10,769 nucleotides of DNA. Source: an uncultured Clostridia bacterium. GTDB lineage: Bacteria > Bacillota > Clostridia > Christensenellales > Borkfalkiaceae. Position 1 is the stretch's first letter, and each line of letters starts with the position of its first letter. A program made the translations under genes and the position numbers. Below are positions 1 to 5,886 of this stretch, in pieces. The stretch lies in NCBI GenBank assembly GCA_947176485.1, contig CAMWQS010000049.1, positions 1-10,769 of the forward strand, read 5' to 3'. Below the pieces are notes generated by a model. It was given only the letters and a program-made list of their open reading frames with translations, searched no databases and had not been told where the DNA came from.

Positions 1-191
1 GTGCATTCGCCCGCGAAGTTAGCGCGAAGTCCTTCCATAATTTCTTCTTCGTCAACTTTGCCTTCGCCTACTACGTGCTCGCAAGCGTATTTCGTCTCGT
101 TAGTAACGGGAACAAACTTCTTTGCGCCGCAAACGGGGCAAACTTGTACGTCATCCTCTACGATTTCACCGCAAACAGGACATTTTTTCAT
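1..191 (-). CDS. Reverse rubrerythrin / NADH peroxidase-type protein, 5' part only
   Basis: Partial gene: the first 63 codons are here and the rest lies beyond the left edge. The product starts MKKCPVCGE and has two CxxC pairs (Cys4/Cys7 and Cys18/Cys21), a compact rubredoxin-like or zinc-ribbon knuckle. After a short linker comes a stretch ending GLRANFAGEC, which matches the first helix of the ferritin-like diiron domain in clostridial reverse rubrerythrins, with the Glu of GEC as a likely iron ligand. An N-terminal metal knuckle before the diiron domain is the reverse of classical rubrerythrin order. Family members reduce hydrogen peroxide in the cytoplasm of anaerobes with NADH-derived electrons. 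The ATG is preceded by AAAGGAGC and a good promoter. The spacing between the CxxC pairs is shorter than in canonical rubredoxin. Family assignment is from recognition of the N-terminal part only; the remaining diiron ligands cannot be seen. Confidence 0.82.
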   Translation of the reverse strand, partial: MKKCPVCGEIVEDDVQVCPVCGAKKFVPVTNETKYACEHVVGEGKVDEEEIMEGLRANFAGEC

Positions 192-231
192 AAATTTTAA
201 GCTCCTTTTGTTTTATATTATTTCCTAAAAA

Positions 232-260
232 ATTATAACACTCAAAACTGAAAAATACAA
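232..260 (-). promoter_or_regulatory. Promoter of the rubrerythrin gene
   Basis: On the minus strand: TTGTAT (255-260), a 17-bp spacer, then TATAAT (232-237). The predicted start of transcription is about 35 bases upstream of the ATG at 191, leaving room for the AAAGGAGC ribosome binding site. It lies just past the argS stop codon, with no clear argS terminator in between, so some argS read-through into this gene is possible. Confidence 0.7.
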
Positions 261-289
261 TAATTATTTTACAAATTTTTCCAATAATT

Positions 290-1957
290 TTACATCTTTT
301 CGGGCACGCCGATACCGAGTAGCGAAAGGGCGTTTTTCATCGTCTGCAAAGCCGATTTCGTAAGCGCAAGGCGGAAATCTTTTGCATCGCCTTCGGCAGT
401 TAAAATTTTGCAGTCGATATAGAATTTATTATACTTTTGCGCAAGGTCGACGGCGTAACGGGCTATTAAAGACGGCTCGTACTTTTCCGCCGCGTCAAGC
501 ACGGTTTGAGGGAACGCCGCAAGGGCTTTTATAACCTCAAACTCTTGCGCGTTAGGCTCGTAACCTTTTGGCAGCTTCACTTCCGCGCCGCTTTTGGTGA
601 GCACGGAATTAGCTCTTGCGCAAGTGTATTGCACGTAGACGCTCGTTTCCCCTTCAAAGCTTAAAACCTTATCGTAAGAGAAAACTATATCCTTAATTTT
701 GTTGTTGTATAACGCGCCGAAAATGACCGCGCCCAAACCGACGGTTTGTGCGATTTCTTCCTTGTTTTCAAGCGCGGAATTTTTTTCGTTAATAACGGCG
801 TAAGCTTTTTCAACGCACTTTGAGATAACGTCTTCAAGCCAAACGACTTTGCCCCTTCTCGTGGACATAGCACCGTCTTCCAAGGACACCATACCGTAGG
901 CGACGTGAACCAAATCTTTAGCCCACTCCTTGCCCATAAGCTCAAGCACCTTGAAAAACTGCTTGAAATGCAAATTCTGCTGGTAAGCAACCACGTAAAG
1001 GCATTTATAGAAATCGTAAGTATTCTTGCGGTACGTTGCCGCAGCCAAATCGCGGGTGGCGTAAAGCGTTGCGCCGTCCGAGCGGAGAATTAAGCACGGC
1101 GGCATACCGTAAGGTTCCAAGTCCACTATGCTTGCACCCTCGCTCTCTTTTAAAAGATTTTTCTCTTTCAGCTCGTCGATTACGGGTTGCATCTTATCGG
1201 AGTAAAAGCGTTCGCCCGCATAGCTATCGAAAGTTATATCAAGTTTTTTGTAAATTTTTTGGACGTAGTCCAAAGTGAGTTTTTTGAACCACTCGAAAAG
1301 GTCGTTCGCCTCTTTGTCGCCGCTTTCGATAAGGCGGAAATACTCGCGTGCCTCAGCTTCCATTTGCTCGTCGGCTTCATCGTTAAACCGAACGTAAAGC
1401 GCGTTGATAGCGTGGATACCGCCCTTTTCAACTTCCTCTTTATTGCCCCACTTTTTATAGGCGCAAATCAGTTTGCCGAATTGCGTGCCGTAGTCGCCAA
1501 GGTGGTTTATACCGACGACGTTATAGCCCAAAAACTTATAAATTTTATACAGTGAACCGCCCAAAACGGTCGTTGACAAATGACCTATGTGAAAGGGTTT
1601 TGCAATATTTACCGAAGAATAATCGATGCAAACGGTTTTACCGTTACCGACTTTGGAAGAACCGTAGCCCGTTCCCTCGCCTTCTATTTGGGTTAAAACT
1701 TCGTTTGCAAGCCCAGCCTTGTTAACCTTAAAATTAAGGTAGCCGTTTACAGCCGAAACCTCTGATATAACCTCGTCAACGGTAAAAGAACTTTTAAGTT
1801 CTTCGGCTATCTGCACGGGGCTTTTTCTGAAAACTTTTGCAAGCTTAAAGCACGGCAAAGCGTAATCGCCCATTTCGGAATTGGGCGGTAAAGCGATATC
1901 GGCGGGCGTTACGCCCTCGGTATTCAGTTTTTTTGCGATGTGTTCACGGTAGTCCAT
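290..1957 (-). CDS. argS: Arginyl-tRNA synthetase
   Basis: Charges tRNA-Arg with arginine in the cytoplasm. The 555-residue product is class I and full length for bacterial ArgRS. An N-terminal ArgRS-specific domain fills about residues 1-90. The perfect HIGH motif is at 123-126, preceded by Lys120. The Rossmann catalytic core follows, and the KMSKS-equivalent reads AMSTR at 363-367, with Ala in place of the first Lys. The DALR-type anticodon-binding domain runs from about 435 to the family-typical ending LLGIGVPEKM. The ATG at 1957 is chosen because the protein begins MDYREHIA as relatives do, and an in-frame stop lies four codons upstream. There is no Shine-Dalgarno sequence, and the -10 box ends only six bases before the ATG, so the mRNA is probably leaderless and a T-box leader is excluded. 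It is divergent from ychF. Identity is very secure; the leaderless start is inference. Confidence 0.97.
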   Translation of the reverse strand: MDYREHIAKKLNTEGVTPADIALPPNSEMGDYALPCFKLAKVFRKSPVQIAEELKSSFTVDEVISEVSAVNGYLNFKVNKAGLANEVLTQIEGEGTGYGSSKVGNGKTVCIDYSSVNIAKPFHIGHLSTTVLGGSLYKIYKFLGYNVVGINHLGDYGTQFGKLICAYKKWGNKEEVEKGGIHAINALYVRFNDEADEQMEAEAREYFRLIESGDKEANDLFEWFKKLTLDYVQKIYKKLDITFDSYAGERFYSDKMQPVIDELKEKNLLKESEGASIVDLEPYGMPPCLILRSDGATLYATRDLAAATYRKNTYDFYKCLYVVAYQQNLHFKQFFKVLELMGKEWAKDLVHVAYGMVSLEDGAMSTRRGKVVWLEDVISKCVEKAYAVINEKNSALENKEEIAQTVGLGAVIFGALYNNKIKDIVFSYDKVLSFEGETSVYVQYTCARANSVLTKSGAEVKLPKGYEPNAQEFEVIKALAAFPQTVLDAAEKYEPSLIARYAVDLAQKYNKFYIDCKILTAEGDAKDFRLALTKSALQTMKNALSLLGIGVPEKM

Positions 1958-1963
1958 AAATTT

Positions 1964-1992
1964 ATTTTAACATAACGGTAAAAATTTGGCAA
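1964..1992 (-). promoter_or_regulatory. argS promoter, predicted leaderless
   Basis: Minus strand: TTGCCA (1987-1992), 17-bp spacer, TAAAAT (1964-1969) with an extended -10 TGT in front. Only six bases (AAATTT) separate the -10 from the ATG at 1957, so transcription should begin at the A of the start codon. It is back-to-back with the ychF promoter, the two -35 boxes being 17 bases apart. Confidence 0.65.
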
Positions 1993-2009
1993 CTGCCCCG
2001 CCATTTGTT

Positions 2010-2038
2010 TTGATTATTTTTACCGAATATATTATAAT
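2010..2038 (+). promoter_or_regulatory. ychF promoter
   Basis: TTGATT (2010-2015), 17-bp spacer, TATAAT (2033-2038). It gives a leader of about 23 bases that carries AGAGGA before the ATG at 2068. This ordinary SD-led start contrasts with the divergent argS start. Confidence 0.75.
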
Positions 2039-2067
2039 TTAGAAAAAGATTTTCAGAGGATACTTTT

Positions 2068-3168
2068 ATGAAATTAGGCGTTGTGGGGCTTCCCAACGTA
2101 GGCAAGTCCACCTTATTCAATGCTATAACCCATGCGGGCGCGGAAGCTGCTAACTACCCCTTCTGCACCATTGAACCCAACGTGGGCGTAGTTGCCGTTC
2201 CCGACGAAAGGCTGGACAAGCTTGCCGCACTGTATTCAAGCAAAAAAATAACCCCCGCCATCGTAGAGTTCGTTGACATTGCGGGGCTTGTAAAGGGTGC
2301 TTCCCGCGGCGAAGGCTTGGGCAACAAGTTCTTGTCGCACGTTCGTGAATGCGACGCTATCGTGCACGTGGTGCGTTGCTTCGAGGACGAAAACATTACC
2401 CACGTAAACAATAAAATCGACCCTATCGCGGACATTCAGACCATTACGCTTGAGCTTATTCTTGCCGACATCGAGGCGGTTAACAAGCGCCAAGATAGAA
2501 TAAGAAACGTTGCGCGTGGTGGTTCGAACAAGGAAGCCGCGGCTGAATACGCGTTTTTGGAAAGGTTGGAAAAGTTTTTATCTTCCGAAAAGCCCGCCCG
2601 TCTGTTCGATTACACTGACGAGGAAAAACCGCTTTTGGAAAACCTGTTCCTGCTCACGGCAAAGCCCGTAATTTATGCGGCTAACATTTCAGAGTTCGAT
2701 ATGGGCAAGAACGAGGACGAAATTCCGCTTGTATGCAAGGTCAAAGACTACGCCGCAAAAGAAGGCAGCGAGGTTTTGGTCATTTGCGCAAAGACCGAGG
2801 AGGAATTGTCGCTTATGCCCGCCGAAGAAAGCGCGGTGTTCCTGGAAGAGCTTGGGCTTGAAGAAAGCGGCTTAAACAGGCTTATCAAAAAGAGCTACGC
2901 TCTTTTGGGGCTTATCTCATACCTCACTGCGGGCGAGAAAGAAACGCGTGCGTGGACTATCGTCAACGGAACGAAGGCACCCCAAGCGGCGGGAAAAATT
3001 CACAGCGACTTTGAAAAAGGCTTTATCCGTGCCGAAGTCGTTGAGTGGCAAACGCTTCTTGACTGCGGCGGCTATAACGGTGCACGCGAAAAAGGCAAGG
3101 TACGCTCGGAAGGCAAGGAATACGTAATTAAAGACGGCGACGTCGTCCTGTTCCGCTTTAACGTGTAA
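2068..3168 (+). CDS. ychF: Redox-regulated ATPase YchF (Obg-like ATPase)
   Basis: Ribosome-associated P-loop ATPase of the Obg/HflX superfamily, cytoplasmic. In the family it binds ribosomes and has been linked to oxidative stress and translation quality. The 366-residue product is of normal length (about 363-367). Visible motifs: Walker A/G1 GLPNVGKST at residues 7-15, switch I around CTIEPN (33-38), G3 DIAG at 70-73 followed by the glycine-rich GASRGEGLG, and NISE at 206-209 in place of the G4 NKxD of GTPases, the change that gives YchF its ATP preference. A coiled-coil insert lies near 120-180 and a TGS domain runs from about residue 280 to the end. AGAGGA precedes the ATG. The stop codon is followed after one base by the ATG of a GNAT acetyltransferase, so the two form an operon. 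Nothing is missing or odd. Confidence 0.98.
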   Translation: MKLGVVGLPNVGKSTLFNAITHAGAEAANYPFCTIEPNVGVVAVPDERLDKLAALYSSKKITPAIVEFVDIAGLVKGASRGEGLGNKFLSHVRECDAIVHVVRCFEDENITHVNNKIDPIADIQTITLELILADIEAVNKRQDRIRNVARGGSNKEAAAEYAFLERLEKFLSSEKPARLFDYTDEEKPLLENLFLLTAKPVIYAANISEFDMGKNEDEIPLVCKVKDYAAKEGSEVLVICAKTEEELSLMPAEESAVFLEELGLEESGLNRLIKKSYALLGLISYLTAGEKETRAWTIVNGTKAPQAAGKIHSDFEKGFIRAEVVEWQTLLDCGGYNGAREKGKVRSEGKEYVIKDGDVVLFRFNV

Positions 3169-3169
3169 A

Positions 3170-3586
3170 ATGGAATTTAAAATTTACGGGCAGCTACCCG
3201 ACGAAGCCAAAACGATACGCTACGAAGTGTTTTGCAACGAACAAGGATTTATAAACGAGTTTGACGAAACGGACGAGGTTTCCGCCCATTTGGTTGTATT
3301 CGATAGTGAAACGCCAATTGCAACTTGCAGAATTTTTAAAGACGGAAAAGATACCTACACCGTCGGCAGAGTAGCCGTTGTTAAAGCGTGGCGAGGTAAA
3401 AATATAGGAGCGCTTATTCTTGCAAAAGCCGAATATTATATCCGCAGTAAAGACGGAAAAGAGATTTCTGTTTCCGCCCAGACGCGGGTTGAAGAATTTT
3501 ATAAAAAACAAGGTTTTACCCCTCTCGGCAGCGTCTACCTTGACGAAGGTTGCCCACACGTAAAAATGATTAAAAAATTAGTTTAG
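3170..3586 (+). CDS. GNAT family N-acetyltransferase (YjcF/ElaA-like)
   Basis: Small cytoplasmic acetyl-CoA-dependent acetyltransferase of 138 residues, nearly all of it the GNAT fold. Motif A is visible as GRVAVVKAWRGKNIG, with the RGKNIG pyrophosphate-binding loop at about residues 75-80. FYKKQGF near 109-115 is the typical motif B region, and HVKMIK closes the last strand. The N-terminal R-x-E-VF-x-x-EQGF segment is characteristic of the YjcF/ElaA branch, whose substrate is generally unknown. The ATG lies one base after the ychF stop and has no Shine-Dalgarno sequence of its own, so translation probably depends on ribosomes finishing ychF. A rho-independent terminator follows directly. The substrate cannot be inferred from context; a link to YchF function is only suggested by coupling. 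Confidence 0.9.
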   Translation: MEFKIYGQLPDEAKTIRYEVFCNEQGFINEFDETDEVSAHLVVFDSETPIATCRIFKDGKDTYTVGRVAVVKAWRGKNIGALILAKAEYYIRSKDGKEISVSAQTRVEEFYKKQGFTPLGSVYLDEGCPHVKMIKKLV

Positions 3587-3592
3587 TATAAT

Positions 3593-3626
3593 AAAAGCCC
3601 CGCGGCGATGCCGCAGGGCTTTTTAT
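3593..3626. terminator. Bidirectional terminator between the ychF operon and gap
   Basis: Hairpin with arms 3596-3606 and 3610-3620 (AGCCC, one C/A mismatch, GCGGC), a three-base GAT loop, T-run 3620-3624 on the plus strand and A-run 3593-3596 giving a U-run on the minus strand. It ends the GNAT gene (plus) and gap (minus), which converge here. Confidence 0.9.
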
Positions 3627-3636
3627 TTAAATTTAA

Positions 3637-4653
3637 TTACTTCAATTCAGAGAAGTATTTGATAGTTCTTACCATCTGAGAGGTGTAAGAATTTTCGTTG
3701 TCGTACCAAGATACAACCTTTACAAGGGTCGTGCCGTCGCCAAGGGGCATGCACTTCGTCTGGGTTGCGTCGAAGAGCGAACCGTAAGTCATACCGATAA
3801 CGTCGGAAGATACGATTTCTTCTTCGGTGTAGCCGTAAGATGCGGAAGCAGCAGCCTTCATTGCGTCGTTAACAGCCTTTGCGTCAACTTCGCCTTCACA
3901 AACGGCGATGAGCTGAGTTAACGAACCAGTGGGTACCGGTACGCGCTGTGCACAACCGTCAAGTACGCCGTTAAGCTCGGGAATAACGAGGCCGATAGCC
4001 TTAGCCGCGCCCGTGGAGTTGGGAACGATGTTAACGGCAGCCGCTCTTGCTCTTCTTAAATCGCCTTTGCGATGAGGGCCGTCAAGAACCATTTGGTCGC
4101 CGGTATAAGCGTGAATGGTAGTCATATAGCCTTTCTTGATTTTGCAAAGCTTGTTAAGGCTGTTAGCCATAGGAGCAAGGCAGTTCGTGGTGCAGCTTGC
4201 CGCAGAAATAACGGTGTCGCTTGCTTTAAGAGTATTTTCGTTTACGCTGAATACAACCGTAGGAAGGTCGTTGCCCGCAGGTGCGGAAATAACGACTTTC
4301 TTTGCGCCTGCCTTGATGTGGGCGGACGACTTCTCTTTCGAGCAGTAGAAACCGGTGCATTCGAGAACGACGTCAACGTCGTGCTTTTTCCAAGGAAGGT
4401 TTGCTGCGTCTTTTTCGGCATAAATCTTGATGGTCTTACCGTTAACGGTGATGGTATCTTCGCCAGCCACTACGGTATCGGCATACTTATATCTGCCTTG
4501 AGCCGAATCGTACTTCAAAAGGTGCGCAAGCATTTTGGGACTTGTCAAGTCGTTAATAGCTACGATTTCATAGCCCTCTGCGTCGAACATCTGTCTGAAC
4601 GCAAGACGACCGATACGACCGAATCCGTTGATTGCAACTTTTACATTTGCCAT
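3637..4653 (-). CDS. gap: Glyceraldehyde-3-phosphate dehydrogenase
   Basis: Glycolytic enzyme converting glyceraldehyde 3-phosphate, NAD and phosphate to 1,3-bisphosphoglycerate. The 338-residue product is full length. The Rossmann motif GFGRIGR is at 11-17, an acidic Asp35 (AINDL) at the end of the second strand suggests NAD preference, and the catalytic Cys154 is in SAASCTTNC, with catalytic His181 in the TIHAYTG segment. The phosphate-binding segments and the C-terminal WYDNE motif are intact. The reading frame is open to a GTG at 4686, but the start is taken as the ATG at 4653 because the protein then begins MANVKVAINGFG like its family and a GGAGG site at 4665-4669 stands in front. It is divergent from fba and driven by a near-consensus promoter with a 16-bp palindrome at the transcription start, pointing to a regulated, highly expressed gene. 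Confidence 0.98.
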   Translation of the reverse strand: MANVKVAINGFGRIGRLAFRQMFDAEGYEIVAINDLTSPKMLAHLLKYDSAQGRYKYADTVVAGEDTITVNGKTIKIYAEKDAANLPWKKHDVDVVLECTGFYCSKEKSSAHIKAGAKKVVISAPAGNDLPTVVFSVNENTLKASDTVISAASCTTNCLAPMANSLNKLCKIKKGYMTTIHAYTGDQMVLDGPHRKGDLRRARAAAVNIVPNSTGAAKAIGLVIPELNGVLDGCAQRVPVPTGSLTQLIAVCEGEVDAKAVNDAMKAAASASYGYTEEEIVSSDVIGMTYGSLFDATQTKCMPLGDGTTLVKVVSWYDNENSYTSQMVRTIKYFSELK

Positions 4654-4697
4654 AAAAAATAATTCCTCCGAATTAAAAGTTTTCACTTAATTTAAAG

Positions 4698-4713
4698 TTT
4701 GTTTTAAAACAAA
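4698..4713. promoter_or_regulatory. 16-bp perfect palindrome at the gap transcription start
   Basis: TTTGTTTTAAAACAAA is perfectly self-complementary and covers the predicted transcription start of gap (about 4710), just downstream of the -10 box. This is a typical place for a repressor operator, but all 16 bases are A/T apart from one G and one C, in a very AT-rich region, so chance is possible. Confidence 0.4.
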
Positions 4714-4716
4714 GTA

Positions 4717-4745
4717 ATTATAACAAAGTACTTTATTTTAGTCAA
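4717..4745 (-). promoter_or_regulatory. gap promoter
   Basis: Minus strand: TTGACT (4740-4745), 17-bp spacer, TATAAT (4717-4722). The untranslated leader is about 57 bases and ends with the GGAGG site. Eleven of twelve hexamer bases match the consensus, in keeping with a strongly expressed glycolytic gene. Confidence 0.85.
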
Positions 4746-4763
4746 CAAAATTTTTGCGGAAAA

Positions 4764-4778
4764 GTGCGTTAAACGCAC
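4764..4778. promoter_or_regulatory. Inverted repeat, candidate operator between gap and fba
   Basis: GTGCGTT-A-AACGCAC: two perfect 7-bp arms around a single base. The one-base centre argues against an RNA hairpin and for a dimeric DNA-binding protein. It sits 18 bp upstream of the gap -35 and about 50 bp upstream of the first fba -35, in the only G+C-rich patch of this AT-rich region, so it could control either or both genes. Confidence 0.5.
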
Positions 4779-4830
4779 CATATCCCTTGCCCTATCATTA
4801 TACAGCAATAATTTTTTAAAGGCAATGTTT

Positions 4831-4859
4831 TTGACATAATTTTTAAAAAAATTTATTTT
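4831..4859 (+). promoter_or_regulatory. Possible upstream fba promoter
   Basis: TTGACA (4831-4836), 17-bp spacer, TATTTT (4854-4859). The -35 is perfect and the -10 weak. If used it would give a leader of about 80 bases. Confidence 0.4.
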
Positions 4860-4864
4860 TACAC

Positions 4865-4893
4865 TTGAAATTTATTAAGCTATGAATTATACT
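4865..4893 (+). promoter_or_regulatory. Main fba promoter
   Basis: TTGAAA (4865-4870), 17-bp spacer, TATACT (4888-4893), giving a leader of about 45 bases with GGAGG at 4931-4935, eight bases before the ATG. It overlaps the downstream end of the possible upstream promoter closely, so the two could not be occupied together. Confidence 0.65.
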
Positions 4894-4943
4894 TAAATAA
4901 GTAAATAAATATCTGTTACAGATACTTTTCGGAGGTTTTTTAT

Positions 4944-5810
4944 ATGGCGTTGGTTTCGGCAAAAGAGATGCTGGAAAAAGCAAGAGACGGCAAGTATGCC
5001 GTAGGTCAGTTCAATATTAACAATTTGGAATGGACCAAATCAATTTTACAGACTGCTGAAGAATTGAAGTCCCCCGTTATCCTTGGCGTATCCGAGGGCG
5101 CAGGCAAGTACATGACGGGCTTTAAGACCGTTGCGGATATGGTAAAGGCAATGATAGAATGCTTACATATTACCGTTCCCGTTGCACTTCACCTTGACCA
5201 CGGCACTTACGACGGCTGTTATAAATGCATTGAGGCGGGCTTCTCGTCCATAATGTTCGACGGCTCCCACTTCCCTATTGACGAAAATATAGAAAAGACG
5301 AAAGAGCTTGTAAAAGTCTGCAAGAAAAAGGGATTAAGCTTAGAGGCTGAGGTCGGTGCTATCGGCGGCGAAGAAGACGGCGTCGTTGGCAAAGGCGAGT
5401 GCGCAGACCCCGACGAGTGCAAGAAAATTGCTGATTTGGGCGTTACGATGCTTGCGGCGGGTATAGGCAACATTCACGGCAAGTACCCCGCAAACTGGGA
5501 AGGGCTTTCCTTTGAAACGCTTGCGGCTGTTAAAGACAAGGTTGGAGATATGCCCCTCGTCCTCCACGGCGGCACGGGCATTCCCGTAGACATGATTAAA
5601 AAGGCAATTTCACTCGGCGTTGCAAAGATTAACGTAAATACTGAGTGCCAGCTCGCTTTCCAAGAAGCGACGAGAAAGTATATTGAAGAAGGCAAAGATT
5701 TGGTTGGCAAGGGCTTTGACCCCCGCAAACTGCTTGCCCCCGGTGCCGAGGCTATCAAGGCAACCGTAAGAGAAAAGATGGAAATCTTCGGAAGCATCGG
5801 CAAAGCTTAA
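4944..5810 (+). CDS. fba: Class II fructose-1,6-bisphosphate aldolase
   Basis: Zinc-dependent aldolase that splits fructose 1,6-bisphosphate into glyceraldehyde 3-phosphate and dihydroxyacetone phosphate; cytoplasmic. At 288 residues it is the length of the Bacillus FbaA type. HLDHG (83-87) carries the catalytic Asp85 and zinc ligand His86. The other zinc ligands are His178 in NIHGKY and His208 in LHGGTG, and the phosphate-binding NVNTE lies at 230-234. The ATG follows a GGAGG site with eight-base spacing. The gene is monocistronic between its promoters and a strong hairpin. Its product is the substrate of the divergently transcribed gap, so the shared intergenic region probably coordinates adjacent steps of glycolysis; that coordination is inference. 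Class II tagatose-bisphosphate aldolases are related, but the start, length and glycolytic neighbour favour Fba. Confidence 0.95.
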   Translation: MALVSAKEMLEKARDGKYAVGQFNINNLEWTKSILQTAEELKSPVILGVSEGAGKYMTGFKTVADMVKAMIECLHITVPVALHLDHGTYDGCYKCIEAGFSSIMFDGSHFPIDENIEKTKELVKVCKKKGLSLEAEVGAIGGEEDGVVGKGECADPDECKKIADLGVTMLAAGIGNIHGKYPANWEGLSFETLAAVKDKVGDMPLVLHGGTGIPVDMIKKAISLGVAKINVNTECQLAFQEATRKYIEEGKDLVGKGFDPRKLLAPGAEAIKATVREKMEIFGSIGKA

Positions 5811-5825
5811 ATTAAAAATAAATTA

Positions 5826-5858
5826 CCGCCCGCGGTTTGAAACCGCGGGCGGCTTTTT
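5826..5858. terminator. Strong terminator after fba, probably bidirectional
   Basis: Perfect 13-bp arms (5826-5838 and 5840-5852, mostly G/C) around one base, followed by TTTTT on the plus strand. On the minus strand the exit sequence is TAATTTATTTTTA, weaker but U-rich, so it likely also ends the membrane-protein operon that converges here. Confidence 0.92.
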
Positions 5859-5886
5859 CTCTACCCCAAGTAAAAAAATATCCAAA

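Noticed and set aside
1..228. Plus-strand open frame at the left edge
   Set aside because: The minus strand encodes a convincing rubrerythrin start with SD and promoter; the plus-strand product is low-complexity Ser/Thr/Pro.
258..289. Direct repeat CAATAATT at 258-265 and 282-289 downstream of argS as an element or terminator
   Set aside because: Eight-base repeats in A/T-rich DNA are expected by chance and no stem with a U-run can be drawn.
1958..2067. T-box leader for argS
   Set aside because: The predicted transcript starts at the ATG, and the 110-bp divergent region is too short and holds no T-box or terminator hairpin.
4072..4662. Open reading frame of 196 codons on the plus strand, opposite gap
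   Set aside because: It is wholly antisense to a certain GAPDH gene, has no ribosome binding site, and its product shows no family features; open by codon bias of gap.
4654..4686. Longer GAPDH beginning at the GTG at 4686
   Set aside because: It would add eleven non-family residues and place the GGAGG site inside the gene; the ATG at 4653 fits family and SD.
4698..4713. Rex (NADH-sensing repressor) box at the gap start
   Set aside because: The palindrome has TTGT and ACAA arms but the spacing between them is shorter than in the Rex consensus, so only an unnamed operator is recorded.
4764..4778. Terminator or attenuator hairpin in the gap/fba region
   Set aside because: A one-base loop and no T-run on either side; a DNA operator is more likely.
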